Source of the DNA: an uncultured bacterium
GTDB lineage: Bacteria > Bacteroidota > Bacteroidia > Chitinophagales > Chitinophagaceae
Length of the DNA stretch: 64,000 bases
NCBI GenBank assembly: GCA_903826405.1
Contig: CAIKEH010000013.1
Location: 62,001-126,000, forward strand
Direction of reading: 5' to 3'
Shown: positions 1 to 8,798 of the stretch, piece after piece
Position numbering within the stretch: the first letter of the stretch is position 1
Layout: the number at the start of each line of letters is the position of its first letter
Program-made: the position numbers and the translations under genes
Notes under the pieces: model-generated
What the model saw: the letters and a program-made list of their open reading frames with translations, nothing else
What the model was told of the DNA's origin: nothing
The model's database searches: none

Positions 1-106
1 ATCGGGGTGTCTTCCTGGAATTCTTGTCATCTCCGTCCCCGCTGTTCCGGTTGAATCCCGGTCCCCGGTTACCTTGTACTTTCGGCTTGAACTCTTCCTG
101 TGGCAT
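1..106 (-). CDS. ftsH: Probable FtsH ATP-dependent zinc metalloprotease, N-terminal fragment
   Basis: Only the first 35 codons are inside the window; the gene runs off the left edge. The reverse strand opens with ATG at 106 and encodes a hydrophilic leader starting MPQEEFKPKVQGNRGPG, rich in Asn, Gly, Lys and Arg, with no catalytic region visible. The call rests on context: in Bacteroidota rsfS is normally followed by ftsH on the same strand, and FtsH there often carries a polar leader before its first membrane segment. Spacing to the rsfS stop is 47 bp. The sequence itself does not prove FtsH; the AAA+ and HExxH regions would lie outside the window. Confidence 0.6.
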   Translation of the reverse strand, partial: MPQEEFKPKVQGNRGPGFNRNSGDGDDKNSRKTPR

Positions 107-153
107 ATAGTCTTAATCTTCTGTTTATTACAAGTTAGTGAATTGGGGCAGCG

Positions 154-597
154 TCATACTGCTTTTCTTTTCCTTTCTCGAACCGGAGGAGGCTGGTCAT
201 CTGCATATTCAGTCCGCTCGGCATCGTTCCACATATCTTCGAGCCTGTAGAACTTCCTAGGTTCAGATTGGAAAACATGGGCAACGATGTTCACATAATC
301 GATCAGTACCCACTGCATGGCCTGGTGGCCTTCATGACGGTAAGGTGTCTCTCCCAATTCCTTCTTTACTTCATTTTCAATGTTGTGTGCAATGGCTCTG
401 ACCTGAACCTGAGTGGATGCTTCACAAATGACGAAGAAATCGGCAACGGCCTCAGGGATCTTACGCAAATCCAGTGAAACAAGATGTTCACCTTTCTTTT
501 CCTGAATGGCCCTGATGATGGTTTTGAGAATCTTGCTGCTCTTGGTGAGCCGAGTATACTTGGCGGTCCGGGAAGTAGGAACTGATGTCTCTGTCAA
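154..597 (-). CDS. rsfS: Ribosome silencing factor RsfS (Iojap family)
   Basis: RsfS binds uL14 on the 50S subunit and blocks subunit joining when nutrients are low. The conserved core is obvious: KTIIRAIQEKKGEH, LDLRKIPEAVADFF, the segment ETPYRHEGHQAMQWVLIDY, and VHVFQ.EPRKFYRLEDMW. An ATG at 750 would give 198 residues, but it lies inside the divergent birA coding region (start 729) and adds an atypical N-terminus. The only other in-frame start is TTG at 597, giving 147 residues, close to the family length, so I chose it. The C-terminal tail is charged (RERKRK). Divergent from birA and followed by the ftsH start. Confidence 0.9.
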   Translation of the reverse strand: MTETSVPTSRTAKYTRLTKSSKILKTIIRAIQEKKGEHLVSLDLRKIPEAVADFFVICEASTQVQVRAIAHNIENEVKKELGETPYRHEGHQAMQWVLIDYVNIVAHVFQSEPRKFYRLEDMWNDAERTEYADDQPPPVRERKRKAV

Positions 598-728
598 ATC
601 TGTCGTTTTAAGTTTTTGGAGCAGTTCAGCACTTATTGAGGTGTTAAAGGCCCAATAGGACTGGGATGATCTGTCTGATCCCCCTGCGTTGATTTGCCCG
701 AAATTATGAATTAATTTGCTCTTCCTGC

Positions 729-1484
729 ATGCATACCATCGGACAACCATTTATCTTACTTGACTCCACAGAGAGTACCAACATCCATGCCATGGCCGAA
801 GCTCATGCCCGATTGGCTGGTCACGGAACTGCCTTTTTTGCTCAGGAACAGACTTCCGGAAAGGGGCAGAGAGGGAAAAGCTGGCTTTCTGAACCCGGGA
901 AGAACATAATCCTTAGTGTAGTCTTGCAACCGAGAGAGATGAATCCAGCCGATGTTTTTCCCCTGCACCTGATATCTGCCCTTGCCTGCTTCGACTTATT
1001 TAACAAATATGCAGGTGGCGAAACTGCCATCAAATGGCCCAATGATCTTTACTGGCGTGACAGAAAGGCAGGTGGAATCCTGATTGAGAATGCTGTTTTA
1101 GGCAACAGGGTCGAATTTTCCATTGTGGGGATGGGCATCAATATCAATCAAACCTTGTTTCCGGAACAACTCGTCAATCCAGTCTCCCTGAGACAGATCA
1201 CAGGCAAAACCCATGCTGCTCCTGAAATGGCGAGGGAACTTTGCGGCTTGCTGGATAAACGCTACAGTCAATTCCTGAAAACAGGTATGGATCAGCTATT
1301 AGTGGAATACAATCAACATCTCTTCGCCCGGGGCAGGCAAGTCTGGCTGAAAACCGGGAACATCCGCAGCAAATGGGTGGTGAAGGGAGTGGACAGGAAC
1401 GGGTTACTCCTTGCAGAAGCAGTAGGAGAAAAGCGCTCTTTTGCTTTTGGCGAAGTCGAATGGATGGAAACTTTAATGGATTGA
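729..1484 (+). CDS. birA: Biotin--[acetyl-CoA-carboxylase] ligase
   Basis: Attaches biotin to the biotin carboxyl carrier protein of acetyl-CoA carboxylase through biotinyl-AMP. At 251 residues it is the short, monofunctional form without the N-terminal DNA-binding domain of E. coli BirA. Visible motifs: DSTESTN (12-18), the biotin-AMP loop SGKGQRGK (43-50), KWPND (102-106) and KAGGILIE (113-120), then GMGININQ. Divergent from rsfS. Its 3' end overlaps by 12 bp the 3' end of the convergent small metalloprotease-like gene. Without a helix-turn-helix it should not regulate biotin genes. Confidence 0.95.
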   Translation: MHTIGQPFILLDSTESTNIHAMAEAHARLAGHGTAFFAQEQTSGKGQRGKSWLSEPGKNIILSVVLQPREMNPADVFPLHLISALACFDLFNKYAGGETAIKWPNDLYWRDRKAGGILIENAVLGNRVEFSIVGMGININQTLFPEQLVNPVSLRQITGKTHAAPEMARELCGLLDKRYSQFLKTGMDQLLVEYNQHLFARGRQVWLKTGNIRSKWVVKGVDRNGLLLAEAVGEKRSFAFGEVEWMETLMD

Positions 1485-1769
1485 ACCTTCAGCTTCCCTC
1501 GCCTCTATTTCGAATCGATTGTCCCAGTAACCGTTAAGGAGACTTTCCCATAGGTAAAGGATGGTGAACCGGAAGAAACCATAGCGGCGAAACTGCTCCA
1601 CATGCTTCAGTTCGTGAATCAGCCAGCGGCGATCACAGACCAGCACCTCGGCCGCTGCGTTATGGAGGTGTATCGTATCACCAATGGTTAGGGCAACGGA
1701 ATCAACCCCCAATTTCCAAGCAGCGACCCTAGCGACCCATGATCTTTCTTTGATACTTACAGTTGACAT
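1473..1769 (-). CDS. Small HExxH protein, DUF4157-like
   Basis: A 98-residue protein if translation begins at the internal ATG at 1769; a longer frame reaches 1868, but its extra 33 residues look non-conserved. It carries LIHELKHVEQF, a zincin-type HExxH (residues 52-56), followed about 35 residues later by an acidic EIEAREAE segment that could supply the third ligand. This pattern matches the minimal DUF4157 proteins of Bacteroidota, whose substrate is unknown. No signal peptide is evident. Convergent with birA, sharing 12 bp of coding sequence. Its function remains open. Confidence 0.7.
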   Translation of the reverse strand: MSTVSIKERSWVARVAAWKLGVDSVALTIGDTIHLHNAAAEVLVCDRRWLIHELKHVEQFRRYGFFRFTILYLWESLLNGYWDNRFEIEAREAEGSIH

Positions 1770-1948
1770 GCAATACTTATTGCAAAGTGGGTGCCAAAAA
1801 ACGGGAAGGAGTAGGTGTTTGACCATTGAACCTTTCGGATCCAATGGTTGAGCATTTGCTACCAGCACATTGCTTTAAGCTTTTATTTTCCTGATTCCGA
1901 ATATGATCGGCGATTTTTCCCCATAACCCAGAATTCACTAGGAACAGA

Positions 1949-3388
1949 TTAATCATATCCCCCTCCCAATGCTCGGAAAAGCAATACCGCAGATAAATAT
2001 TGGTTTTTCCGCATGTTGATCAATTCCATATTAGAACGCAAGGCATTCTGTCTGGCGATAAGCACTTCCAGGTAAGCCGCTCTTCCTGTCCTGAAAAGTG
2101 CATCGGAAATGATCGTAGAGGAGGCAAGCAGATTGGTTTCCTTCTGCTTCAGGTCGAATGACCTTTCCATTCGTTGCAATCGGTTCAGTTCAAGTTGCAC
2201 TTCTGAAAAGCCCTGGAGGATGGTCTTCTTGTAGTTGAATAAAGCCTCTTGCTGTATTGCTGATGCTCTTGCGAATTCACTTTTAACGGAACTCTTGTTC
2301 AGAATTGGGCCCATCATGCCAGCGAACAAGCCGTATGCAAGTGATTCAGGAAATGCAATAAGCAATCCTGCCTTATACGCCTGTAGGCCAATGTTTCCCG
2401 TAATCTGGAAAGATGGGAAATATGCTGCCCTGGCCGCTTTCACATCGGAGCGGGTGGCTTGTAACTCCCATTCAGCCTGTCGAATGTCGGGGCGATTGCG
2501 CAACAATGCGGCAGGAACCCCTGAATACACGACAGGCGGAGGCTCTGCCACGAACTTCACGGTATCCCGTTTAACCGAACCAGAAAAACGACCAGCGAGC
2601 AAATGGATTCTGTTCTCCAGCATATCGATCCCCTGAAGTACTTCCTCTCGCATACCTCTCAATTCAAGTACTTGTGCCTCAAATTGCTGAACTGCGAGTT
2701 CATTGACCACTGCAGCTTGTTTTTGAACCTTTACCATCTCAACAGCTTGCTCCTGCAACTTTATGGTCTGATCAAGAAGATTCAATTGATGATCTGCGCA
2801 TACCAATTCATAATATGCAGTAGCGGTTTCAGCAACCAATCCAGTTTGAATGAGATTCCTCCCTTCATTTGAGGCAAGATACCTGGCAAGTGCCGCCTGC
2901 TTCTGATTCTTGAGTTTACCCCATACGTCCACTTCCCAGGAAGCCTGCAGACCCAAATAGATGTCCGGCAGATGCACAGGAACGTATCTGCCAGATTCGA
3001 TCTCCGTGGTCTTGTTCCCTGCACCATCCATAGTGTAGGTACCGAACTTCCTGAGGCTAGGCTGAATCGCGGCATCGACCGATGGCATCAGGGCTCCAGA
3101 AGAGCGAACAAGCAAGGCACGTGAGGCTTGAATCCTTTGTGTGGCGATGGCCATATCAGGGTTGTTGGCGATCACCGAATCAAGTAGCCTACGCAATGGG
3201 GTGGAAGTAAAGAAAGACCTCCAGCCATCCGAAACACTGTTGAGCGTATCCGTTGAAATCTGGAAAGCGGTCGGCATCGGAATAGCATTATCCTCCATCG
3301 GAATCTTAGGAATGCTGCATGCGGCGGCTATCCAACACAGGAGCGGGATGATTTGCTGTAGTCGAATGGAATGGAGCTTACATTTCAT
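1949..3388 (-). CDS. Outer-membrane efflux lipoprotein, TolC/OprM (NodT) family
   Basis: Outer-membrane channel of a tripartite RND pump. Start placed at ATG 3388, giving 479 residues with a lipoprotein signal (hydrophobic stretch ending IAAAC, acylated Cys at 24). The frame extends upstream to 3472, but that would overlap the transporter gene and bury the signal sequence. Two OEP repeats are recognisable: RRLLDSVIANNPDMAIA and QASRALLVRSSGALMP in the first half, and AALLRNRPDIRQAEWEL with AARAAYFPSF in the second. Last gene of the leftward operon; the stop of the RND gene is 22 bp upstream. Confidence 0.93.
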   Translation of the reverse strand: MKCKLHSIRLQQIIPLLCWIAAACSIPKIPMEDNAIPMPTAFQISTDTLNSVSDGWRSFFTSTPLRRLLDSVIANNPDMAIATQRIQASRALLVRSSGALMPSVDAAIQPSLRKFGTYTMDGAGNKTTEIESGRYVPVHLPDIYLGLQASWEVDVWGKLKNQKQAALARYLASNEGRNLIQTGLVAETATAYYELVCADHQLNLLDQTIKLQEQAVEMVKVQKQAAVVNELAVQQFEAQVLELRGMREEVLQGIDMLENRIHLLAGRFSGSVKRDTVKFVAEPPPVVYSGVPAALLRNRPDIRQAEWELQATRSDVKAARAAYFPSFQITGNIGLQAYKAGLLIAFPESLAYGLFAGMMGPILNKSSVKSEFARASAIQQEALFNYKKTILQGFSEVQLELNRLQRMERSFDLKQKETNLLASSTIISDALFRTGRAAYLEVLIARQNALRSNMELINMRKNQYLSAVLLFRALGGGYD

Positions 3389-3410
3389 TTTCGGATGTTG
3401 TATTTTATTT

Positions 3411-6400
3411 TTAGGCACTCCGTTCGATATTTCTGTGTGAGTAATTGTTCTGCATGGTGGCGAAAAGCACAAAGAGCCCTGGTATGATCATGACCCCAAA
3501 AACGGTTCCGAAGAACATCCCACCCGCTGCTGCGGCGCCAATGGTACGATTTCCGATTGCCCCCGCCCCCGACGAAAACATGAGAGGAAAGAGGCCTGCA
3601 ATGAAAGCGAATGAAGTCATCAGAATAGGACGAAGTCTGGAAGATGCACCTTCCAAAACCGCTTGGAGCGGGCTCAAACCTGCCCGTTGCCGCATGGAGG
3701 CGAATTCGACGATGAGTATCGCATTCTTACCAAGCAGGCCAATGAGCATGATTAATGCAACCTGTGCGTATATGTTGTTCTCCAGACCCAACACCCAGAG
3801 CATGAGGAAGGATCCCGCTATGCCTGCAGGCAGAGAAAGGATAACGGGAAGAGGTAAGAGGAAACTCTCATACTGGGCAGAGAGCAGCAGGTAGACGAAG
3901 AGGAGACAGACCATGAAGATCAGCATCGATTCGTTACCGGCAAGTGCTTGATCCCGCGTGGAACCGGCCCAATCATAAGCATATCCGGGAGGCAGTTCCT
4001 TTGCGGCAACTTCCTTAATGGCATGGATAGCCTGGCCGCTGCTGAAACCCTTGGCCGCTTCGCCATTCAGCATCGCAGCGGGATACATGTTGTATCTGGT
4101 GACTACTTCAGGGCCATATACTTTTTCGATCTTCATGAAGGCCGTTACGGGTACCATCTCGCCACTTTTGTTCTTGACAAAAAGGCTGAGAATATCATCA
4201 GGTTTAGCACGATATTCCGGCAAGGCTTGTACCATAACCCGGTATAACTGGCCGAATCTAATAAAGTTGGTCGCGTACTCACTCCCCAGATAAGTTTGAA
4301 GTGTGCCCAACACATCGGATACCACCACCCCCTTCTGGGCTGCACGTGCATTGTCGATATGCACCATATATTGAGGGAAACTGGCGTCGAATGTGGTGAA
4401 TGCATTAGCGATCTCTGGTCGTTGATTGATCTTTTCTGAAAAATCAGTGGCAACCTGTTCCAACTTCTTCAGGTCTGCTTTCCCGGTTCGATCCAGCAAA
4501 CGGAGTTCGAAGCCCGAAGCATTACCGAAACCGGGCACGGGCGGTGGAGTGAAGAATTCGATCCGCGCATCGCGTATGTACTTTGTTTTTTCCTTCAGCA
4601 TTTCGATGATCCCTCTATCAGATATTTTCCTTTTATCCCATTTTTTCAGGCCGATGAGATTCATGCCGAAGGAGGCACCTGTGCCATCAGAAAGGACATT
4701 GAAACCTGCTAGCGTGGAAACGGATTCCACACCATCAATTTGTTGTGCCGTATGCTGGATGGCATCTGTAACTCGTTCTGTCCTTTCGAGTGTAGCACCA
4801 GATGGTGTGGTTATACTGGCATAAATGGTGGCCTGATCTTCATTCGGGATGAAACCCGTCGGCAGTATGCTTCCCAAGATGCCTGTGGCTGAACAAAAGA
4901 TGATCAGGGCTACGATTGTTATTGTTCGTCTGCCCGCCAAAGCAGCGATGATGGATCTGTATTTTTCTGAAAGTCCGGAATACCAGCGGTTGAATCCGCC
5001 AAAGAATCTGTTCAACAGATAACCCCTACCCGATCCGTGACCGATCGGCTTCAGGATCAAAGCACAGAGAGCGGGTGTCAGTGTCAATGCCACAACTCCC
5101 GATAGAACGATGGATGCCGCCAGAGTGAGCGAAAACTGTTTATAGAAAATACCAGCGGACCCAGGCATGAAAGCAACAGGTACAAAAACCGCAGACATGA
5201 CGAGCGTGATCGCAATGATGGCACCGGTGATCTCCTGCATGGCCAGCAATGTGGCCTGTAATGGCCCAGAACCCATTTGTTCCATCTTGGCATGAACCGC
5301 CTCTATCACCACGATGGCATTGTCCACGACGATACCTATGGACAATACCAGTGCGAACAACGTGATCAAGTTCAGTGAGAACCCGAATAATTGCATGAAA
5401 AAGAACGTACCGATGAGTGAAACCGGAACGGCCAGTGCCGGTATGAGCGTAGACCGAAGGTCCTGAAGGAAAATGAACACCACCAGCGAGACCAGTACGA
5501 ATGCTTCCACAAGTGTCTTGACCACTTCATGAATGGACGCATCCAGAAAGGCGGACACATCATAGCTTATCGTATAATTCATACCTGGTGGAAAGTCCTT
5601 TTTCAATTCGGACATTCGCCTCTTGATATTTGCAATGACCTCACGGGCATTACTTCCTGGACGCTGTTTGAGCATGATCGCCGCTGAGGGCTTCCCATTT
5701 TCCTTGGAGATCACATCGTACTCTTGTGATCCGAATTCGACCTCGGCGACATCCTTAAGCCTGATCAATTCCCCCTCATCGCTGCTTTTGATGATAACCT
5801 CTTCATATTGCTCCTTTGTATTGTACTTGCCAGTGTACTTGAGCACATATTGCAAGGATTGCGCCTTTCGATCGGAACTTTCGCCGATCTTACCCGGTGC
5901 AGCTTCTACATTCTGTTGCTTCAACGCATTAATGACATCGTCAGTGGAAATGCCGTATCCGGTGAGTTTAGAAGGATTCAGCCAGATTCGCATGGCATAG
6001 TCGCGCGAGCCCATGATGTCTGCAAAGCCGACACCATCGATCCGCTTCAGCTCAGCCATCAGGTTGATATCGGTATAGTTATAGAGGAATTTCTCGTCCA
6101 TTGATGGATCATCACTCAACAGATTCACATAGAGCAACATGCTGTTCTGCACTTTCTCCACGATCACACCTGCCTTGATCACTTCCTCTGGCAGTTCATC
6201 CAGCGTGGAGGAGACCCTGTTCTGAACATTTACCGCTGCGACGTCAGGTTCGACGCCGGCTTTGAAAATGATCTGGATCACGCTGGTGCCATCATTGCCG
6301 GAAATGGAGGACATGTACTGCATGCCAGGCACACCGTTTATGGCCCTTTCCAAAGGAGTGACCACTGCTTTGACACAAGCCTCGGCATTGGCTCCCGTGT

Positions 6401-6545
6401 ATTTGGTTGTCACATTCACCTCGGGAGGTGCTATGTCCGGAAATTGAGTCACTGGAAGTTGAACGAAGGAAAGTACGCCCAGAAAAGTGATGATCAGGGA
6501 AAGCACTATAGACAGTACGGGGCGATTTATGAAAATTGAACTCAT
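3411..6545 (-). CDS. RND efflux transporter, HAE-1 (AcrB/MexB-like) family
   Basis: Inner-membrane proton-driven pump of 1044 residues, the normal length. N-terminus MSSIFINRPVLSIVLSL is typical, with a large periplasmic loop, a second block of membrane segments and the IVVDNAIVVIEAVHAKME stretch in TM4. There the Asp-Asp pair of AcrB reads Asp-Asn, which I believe is common in Bacteroidota members. The TM10 lysine is present (LLGKNAILIVEFA). Sequence type points to organic substrates (drugs, bile salts, dyes) rather than CusA-type metals, but the substrate cannot be read directly. Sits between the adaptor and channel genes of one operon. Confidence 0.95.
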   Translation of the reverse strand: MSSIFINRPVLSIVLSLIITFLGVLSFVQLPVTQFPDIAPPEVNVTTKYTGANAEACVKAVVTPLERAINGVPGMQYMSSISGNDGTSVIQIIFKAGVEPDVAAVNVQNRVSSTLDELPEEVIKAGVIVEKVQNSMLLYVNLLSDDPSMDEKFLYNYTDINLMAELKRIDGVGFADIMGSRDYAMRIWLNPSKLTGYGISTDDVINALKQQNVEAAPGKIGESSDRKAQSLQYVLKYTGKYNTKEQYEEVIIKSSDEGELIRLKDVAEVEFGSQEYDVISKENGKPSAAIMLKQRPGSNAREVIANIKRRMSELKKDFPPGMNYTISYDVSAFLDASIHEVVKTLVEAFVLVSLVVFIFLQDLRSTLIPALAVPVSLIGTFFFMQLFGFSLNLITLFALVLSIGIVVDNAIVVIEAVHAKMEQMGSGPLQATLLAMQEITGAIIAITLVMSAVFVPVAFMPGSAGIFYKQFSLTLAASIVLSGVVALTLTPALCALILKPIGHGSGRGYLLNRFFGGFNRWYSGLSEKYRSIIAALAGRRTITIVALIIFCSATGILGSILPTGFIPNEDQATIYASITTPSGATLERTERVTDAIQHTAQQIDGVESVSTLAGFNVLSDGTGASFGMNLIGLKKWDKRKISDRGIIEMLKEKTKYIRDARIEFFTPPPVPGFGNASGFELRLLDRTGKADLKKLEQVATDFSEKINQRPEIANAFTTFDASFPQYMVHIDNARAAQKGVVVSDVLGTLQTYLGSEYATNFIRFGQLYRVMVQALPEYRAKPDDILSLFVKNKSGEMVPVTAFMKIEKVYGPEVVTRYNMYPAAMLNGEAAKGFSSGQAIHAIKEVAAKELPPGYAYDWAGSTRDQALAGNESMLIFMVCLLFVYLLLSAQYESFLLPLPVILSLPAGIAGSFLMLWVLGLENNIYAQVALIMLIGLLGKNAILIVEFASMRQRAGLSPLQAVLEGASSRLRPILMTSFAFIAGLFPLMFSSGAGAIGNRTIGAAAAGGMFFGTVFGVMIIPGLFVLFATMQNNYSHRNIERSA

Positions 6546-6585
6546 GTTAAGCCTTCATTGTTGTTTGAGAGATATTTCAATGCAT

Positions 6586-7704
6586 TCAATCGAACTCCGT
6601 CTCATGCAAAGGCATGTACTGGGGCTCGACCCGGTCACCTTCCCTTATCTGTTGGATTCCTTCATAAATAACCCGGTCACTATTCGACAAGCCGCTTTCG
6701 ATCACAAAGAGATGAGGCAGCCTTAGTTTGGGTACGATGTTGCGCGCCCTTACCGTATTTGAACTGTCCAAGGTGTAGACATAGGTCCGGTCCTGTATCT
6801 CAAAAGTTGATTTCTGGGGAATGACCATCGCCTGATGGAGGGTTTCAGTGAGGAGTATTTTACCACTCCCCCCGTGCCGGAGGATGAGTTCGGGATTTCG
6901 GAATCGAGCCCTGAAAGCGATATTCCCTGTGCCCCTGTCGATGATGTTCTCCACGGTCTCGATTCTACCCTTGACACCAAACATCTCGTTATTCGCCAAT
7001 CGTAACGAAACTTCATTCATCGTGTTTACGCTGTCGCGCTTCATCAATTCGATGAATTCCCTTTCGGACACATTGAAATAAGCGAAAACCTCACTATTGT
7101 CAGATATGGTGGTTAGCAAGTCTCCTTCACTGAGCAGGCTACCCGTTTTGAACGGTATTCTGTTGATGACACCATTGAAAGGGGCGCGAATCTCGGTAAA
7201 GGAAAGATTGAGCTTGGCCAATTCTATAGCGGACTGCGCCTCTTCAATCCTTGCGGAAATAGCTTCCGTGCGAGCTAACGCCATGTCCAACTCAGATGAA
7301 GAGACGATATTCTTCTCAGCAAGTGTGCGCGTGTTTTTCATCTCCACCTCGGCGACTTTCAACTCTGCGACAAGTCCTTTGTAATTCGCATTGGCTTTCA
7401 ACAGATTCTCCCTGAACTCCCGACTGCCAAGAGTGAATAGGAGTTGGCCGGCATGCACCGGGCGACCCTCATCCACATGGATCATTTCCACGAATCCCTT
7501 GACTCGGGTACGGACCTCGACATTCCGGATAGAGTGTATCTCGGCAATGTATTCCCGAGTGAAAACAGTATCCACAATTGAGGGGTTGAAAAACCTGAAA
7601 TGACCCAACTCCTTTTTGTCATTTTCTCGGGCGGGGGAACAGGCATTGAATATGGCAAATAACAATGACAGTACAAACGGTATTTGGCGACGGAGATCGG
7701 TCAT
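6586..7704 (-). CDS. RND efflux periplasmic adaptor (membrane fusion protein)
   Basis: A 372-residue adaptor bridging transporter and outer-membrane channel. The ATG at 7704 puts a lipoprotein signal at the N-terminus (LLFAIFNAC, Cys 22); a start at 7743 would put 13 extra residues before it. Features: barrel-sandwich halves around EVRTRVKGFVEMIHVDEG and TEIRAPFNGVINRI, a helical hairpin between them (LLKANANYKGLVAELK to AIELAKLNLS), and the membrane-proximal domain ending near VEPQYMPLHETEFD. Stop to RND start is 40 bp; expressed with the upstream small protein and the downstream pump. Confidence 0.93.
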   Translation of the reverse strand: MTDLRRQIPFVLSLLFAIFNACSPARENDKKELGHFRFFNPSIVDTVFTREYIAEIHSIRNVEVRTRVKGFVEMIHVDEGRPVHAGQLLFTLGSREFRENLLKANANYKGLVAELKVAEVEMKNTRTLAEKNIVSSSELDMALARTEAISARIEEAQSAIELAKLNLSFTEIRAPFNGVINRIPFKTGSLLSEGDLLTTISDNSEVFAYFNVSEREFIELMKRDSVNTMNEVSLRLANNEMFGVKGRIETVENIIDRGTGNIAFRARFRNPELILRHGGSGKILLTETLHQAMVIPQKSTFEIQDRTYVYTLDSSNTVRARNIVPKLRLPHLFVIESGLSNSDRVIYEGIQQIREGDRVEPQYMPLHETEFD

Positions 7705-7782
7705 ATAAGAACACTTTATGAAAGGAAGGATGCATATCACCAACCTATGGGTGAGTGATCAGTCATGGATTCAAAAAGGGGG

Positions 7783-8130
7783 TCAGCTTTTCGGAGGCGG
7801 AGTAAGAATGTCGAACATGCCGGAGTCCGGGATAATGGTATGCCTGATGTCATGATCGACACAACCGGATAGGATCAATAGATTACCCTCGTAGAAAGAA
7901 AAGAAATGATGGGAATGTTCGGAGACATCAGTATTACATTTTGAACATGGGTCCTGTCCATTGCCGCTATCGTCCTGGCCAAACTCTTCTGAAACAGCAA
8001 GGTCAAGAATCGATGTTAGGGTAACCTTGTCATCCAACAAGGATTTTTTCATCAAAAATGTCCCCGGAAACCCAGCCAAGGCGAAATAGCAATAGAGGGA
8101 TAATAATATGATGTTTATTGCCCTGAGCAT
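7783..8130 (-). CDS. Small exported Cys/His-containing protein heading the efflux operon
   Basis: Not assigned to a named family with confidence. ATG at 8130 gives 115 residues: a hydrophobic N-terminus (INIILLSLYCYFALAG), then an acidic stretch, DPCSKCNTDVSEHSHH with a CxxC and three His, another Cys/His patch (SGCVDHDIRH), and a C-terminus ending TPPPKS. Small His/Cys proteins ending in a proline-rich tail commonly head metal or drug efflux operons in Bacteroidota (DUF6660-like); similarity here is in layout rather than clear identity. Spacing to the adaptor start is 78 bp. A periplasmic metal-binding or sensing accessory is an inference. Confidence 0.6.
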   Translation of the reverse strand: MLRAINIILLSLYCYFALAGFPGTFLMKKSLLDDKVTLTSILDLAVSEEFGQDDSGNGQDPCSKCNTDVSEHSHHFFSFYEGNLLILSGCVDHDIRHTIIPDSGMFDILTPPPKS

Positions 8131-8255
8131 GGGACGCAAATATAGTGAACTACTCGAGTAAAGCAACAGGTTGATTTCTCCTTTGAAAAACTTTGTTTTG
8201 AACATCAGAAAACATCATTGGATCAGGAGCATTTGAAATAGTATATCGGAATATT

Positions 8256-8723
8256 TTATCCTGAAAAAAATCCGTTCAGGATCTCTTTTTCGTGCTCCTT
8301 GACCTTAGGCTTGGTGATGATCCCGACGATTTTTCCTGCCTCATCGATCAGGAAAGTGGTTCGGACTACACCCATGTATTTTTTGCCGTACATCTGCTTT
8401 TCTGCCCAAACCCCGTATTTCCCGATGATCTTCTTGTCGGGGTCAGCAATTAGGGGAAAAGGGAGTTGGAATTTTGCACTGAACTTGGAATGGGATTTTT
8501 CATCGTCGGGACTGATACCGATCACAGCGACCCCTTTCTTCTTCAGTATAGGGAAATGATCACGCAGGTTACACGCCTGTACCGTACAGGTGGGGGTATT
8601 ATCCTTGGGATAGAAAAAAATGACCAATTTCGTGCCGGAAAAGTCGGCAAGCGAGATCTTACCCCCGTCCTGGTTCTTGCCGGAGAATGCTGGGGCCTTG
8701 GAGCCGATCTTAAGTTCAGGCAT
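8256..8723 (-). CDS. bcp: Thioredoxin-dependent thiol peroxidase (BCP/PrxQ)
   Basis: Cytosolic peroxiredoxin that reduces H2O2 and organic hydroperoxides. Length is 155 residues, as usual for the family. The active-site segment FFYPKDNTPTCTVQACNLRD holds the peroxidatic Cys46 and the resolving Cys51 five residues later, diagnostic of the atypical 2-Cys PrxQ type. The conserved Arg/Thr region VVRTTFLID is present. Monocistronic appearance: 125 bp separate it from the small efflux-operon protein and 75 bp from the M23 peptidase upstream. No OxyR-like site was recognised. Confidence 0.95.
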   Translation of the reverse strand: MPELKIGSKAPAFSGKNQDGGKISLADFSGTKLVIFFYPKDNTPTCTVQACNLRDHFPILKKKGVAVIGISPDDEKSHSKFSAKFQLPFPLIADPDKKIIGKYGVWAEKQMYGKKYMGVVRTTFLIDEAGKIVGIITKPKVKEHEKEILNGFFSG

Positions 8724-8798
8724 AAAGGTTATGATTCAACTATGAAAAAGAAAATTTTAGAATATCGTACTTAACAACGGGTACTGTTTTTGGTTCGA

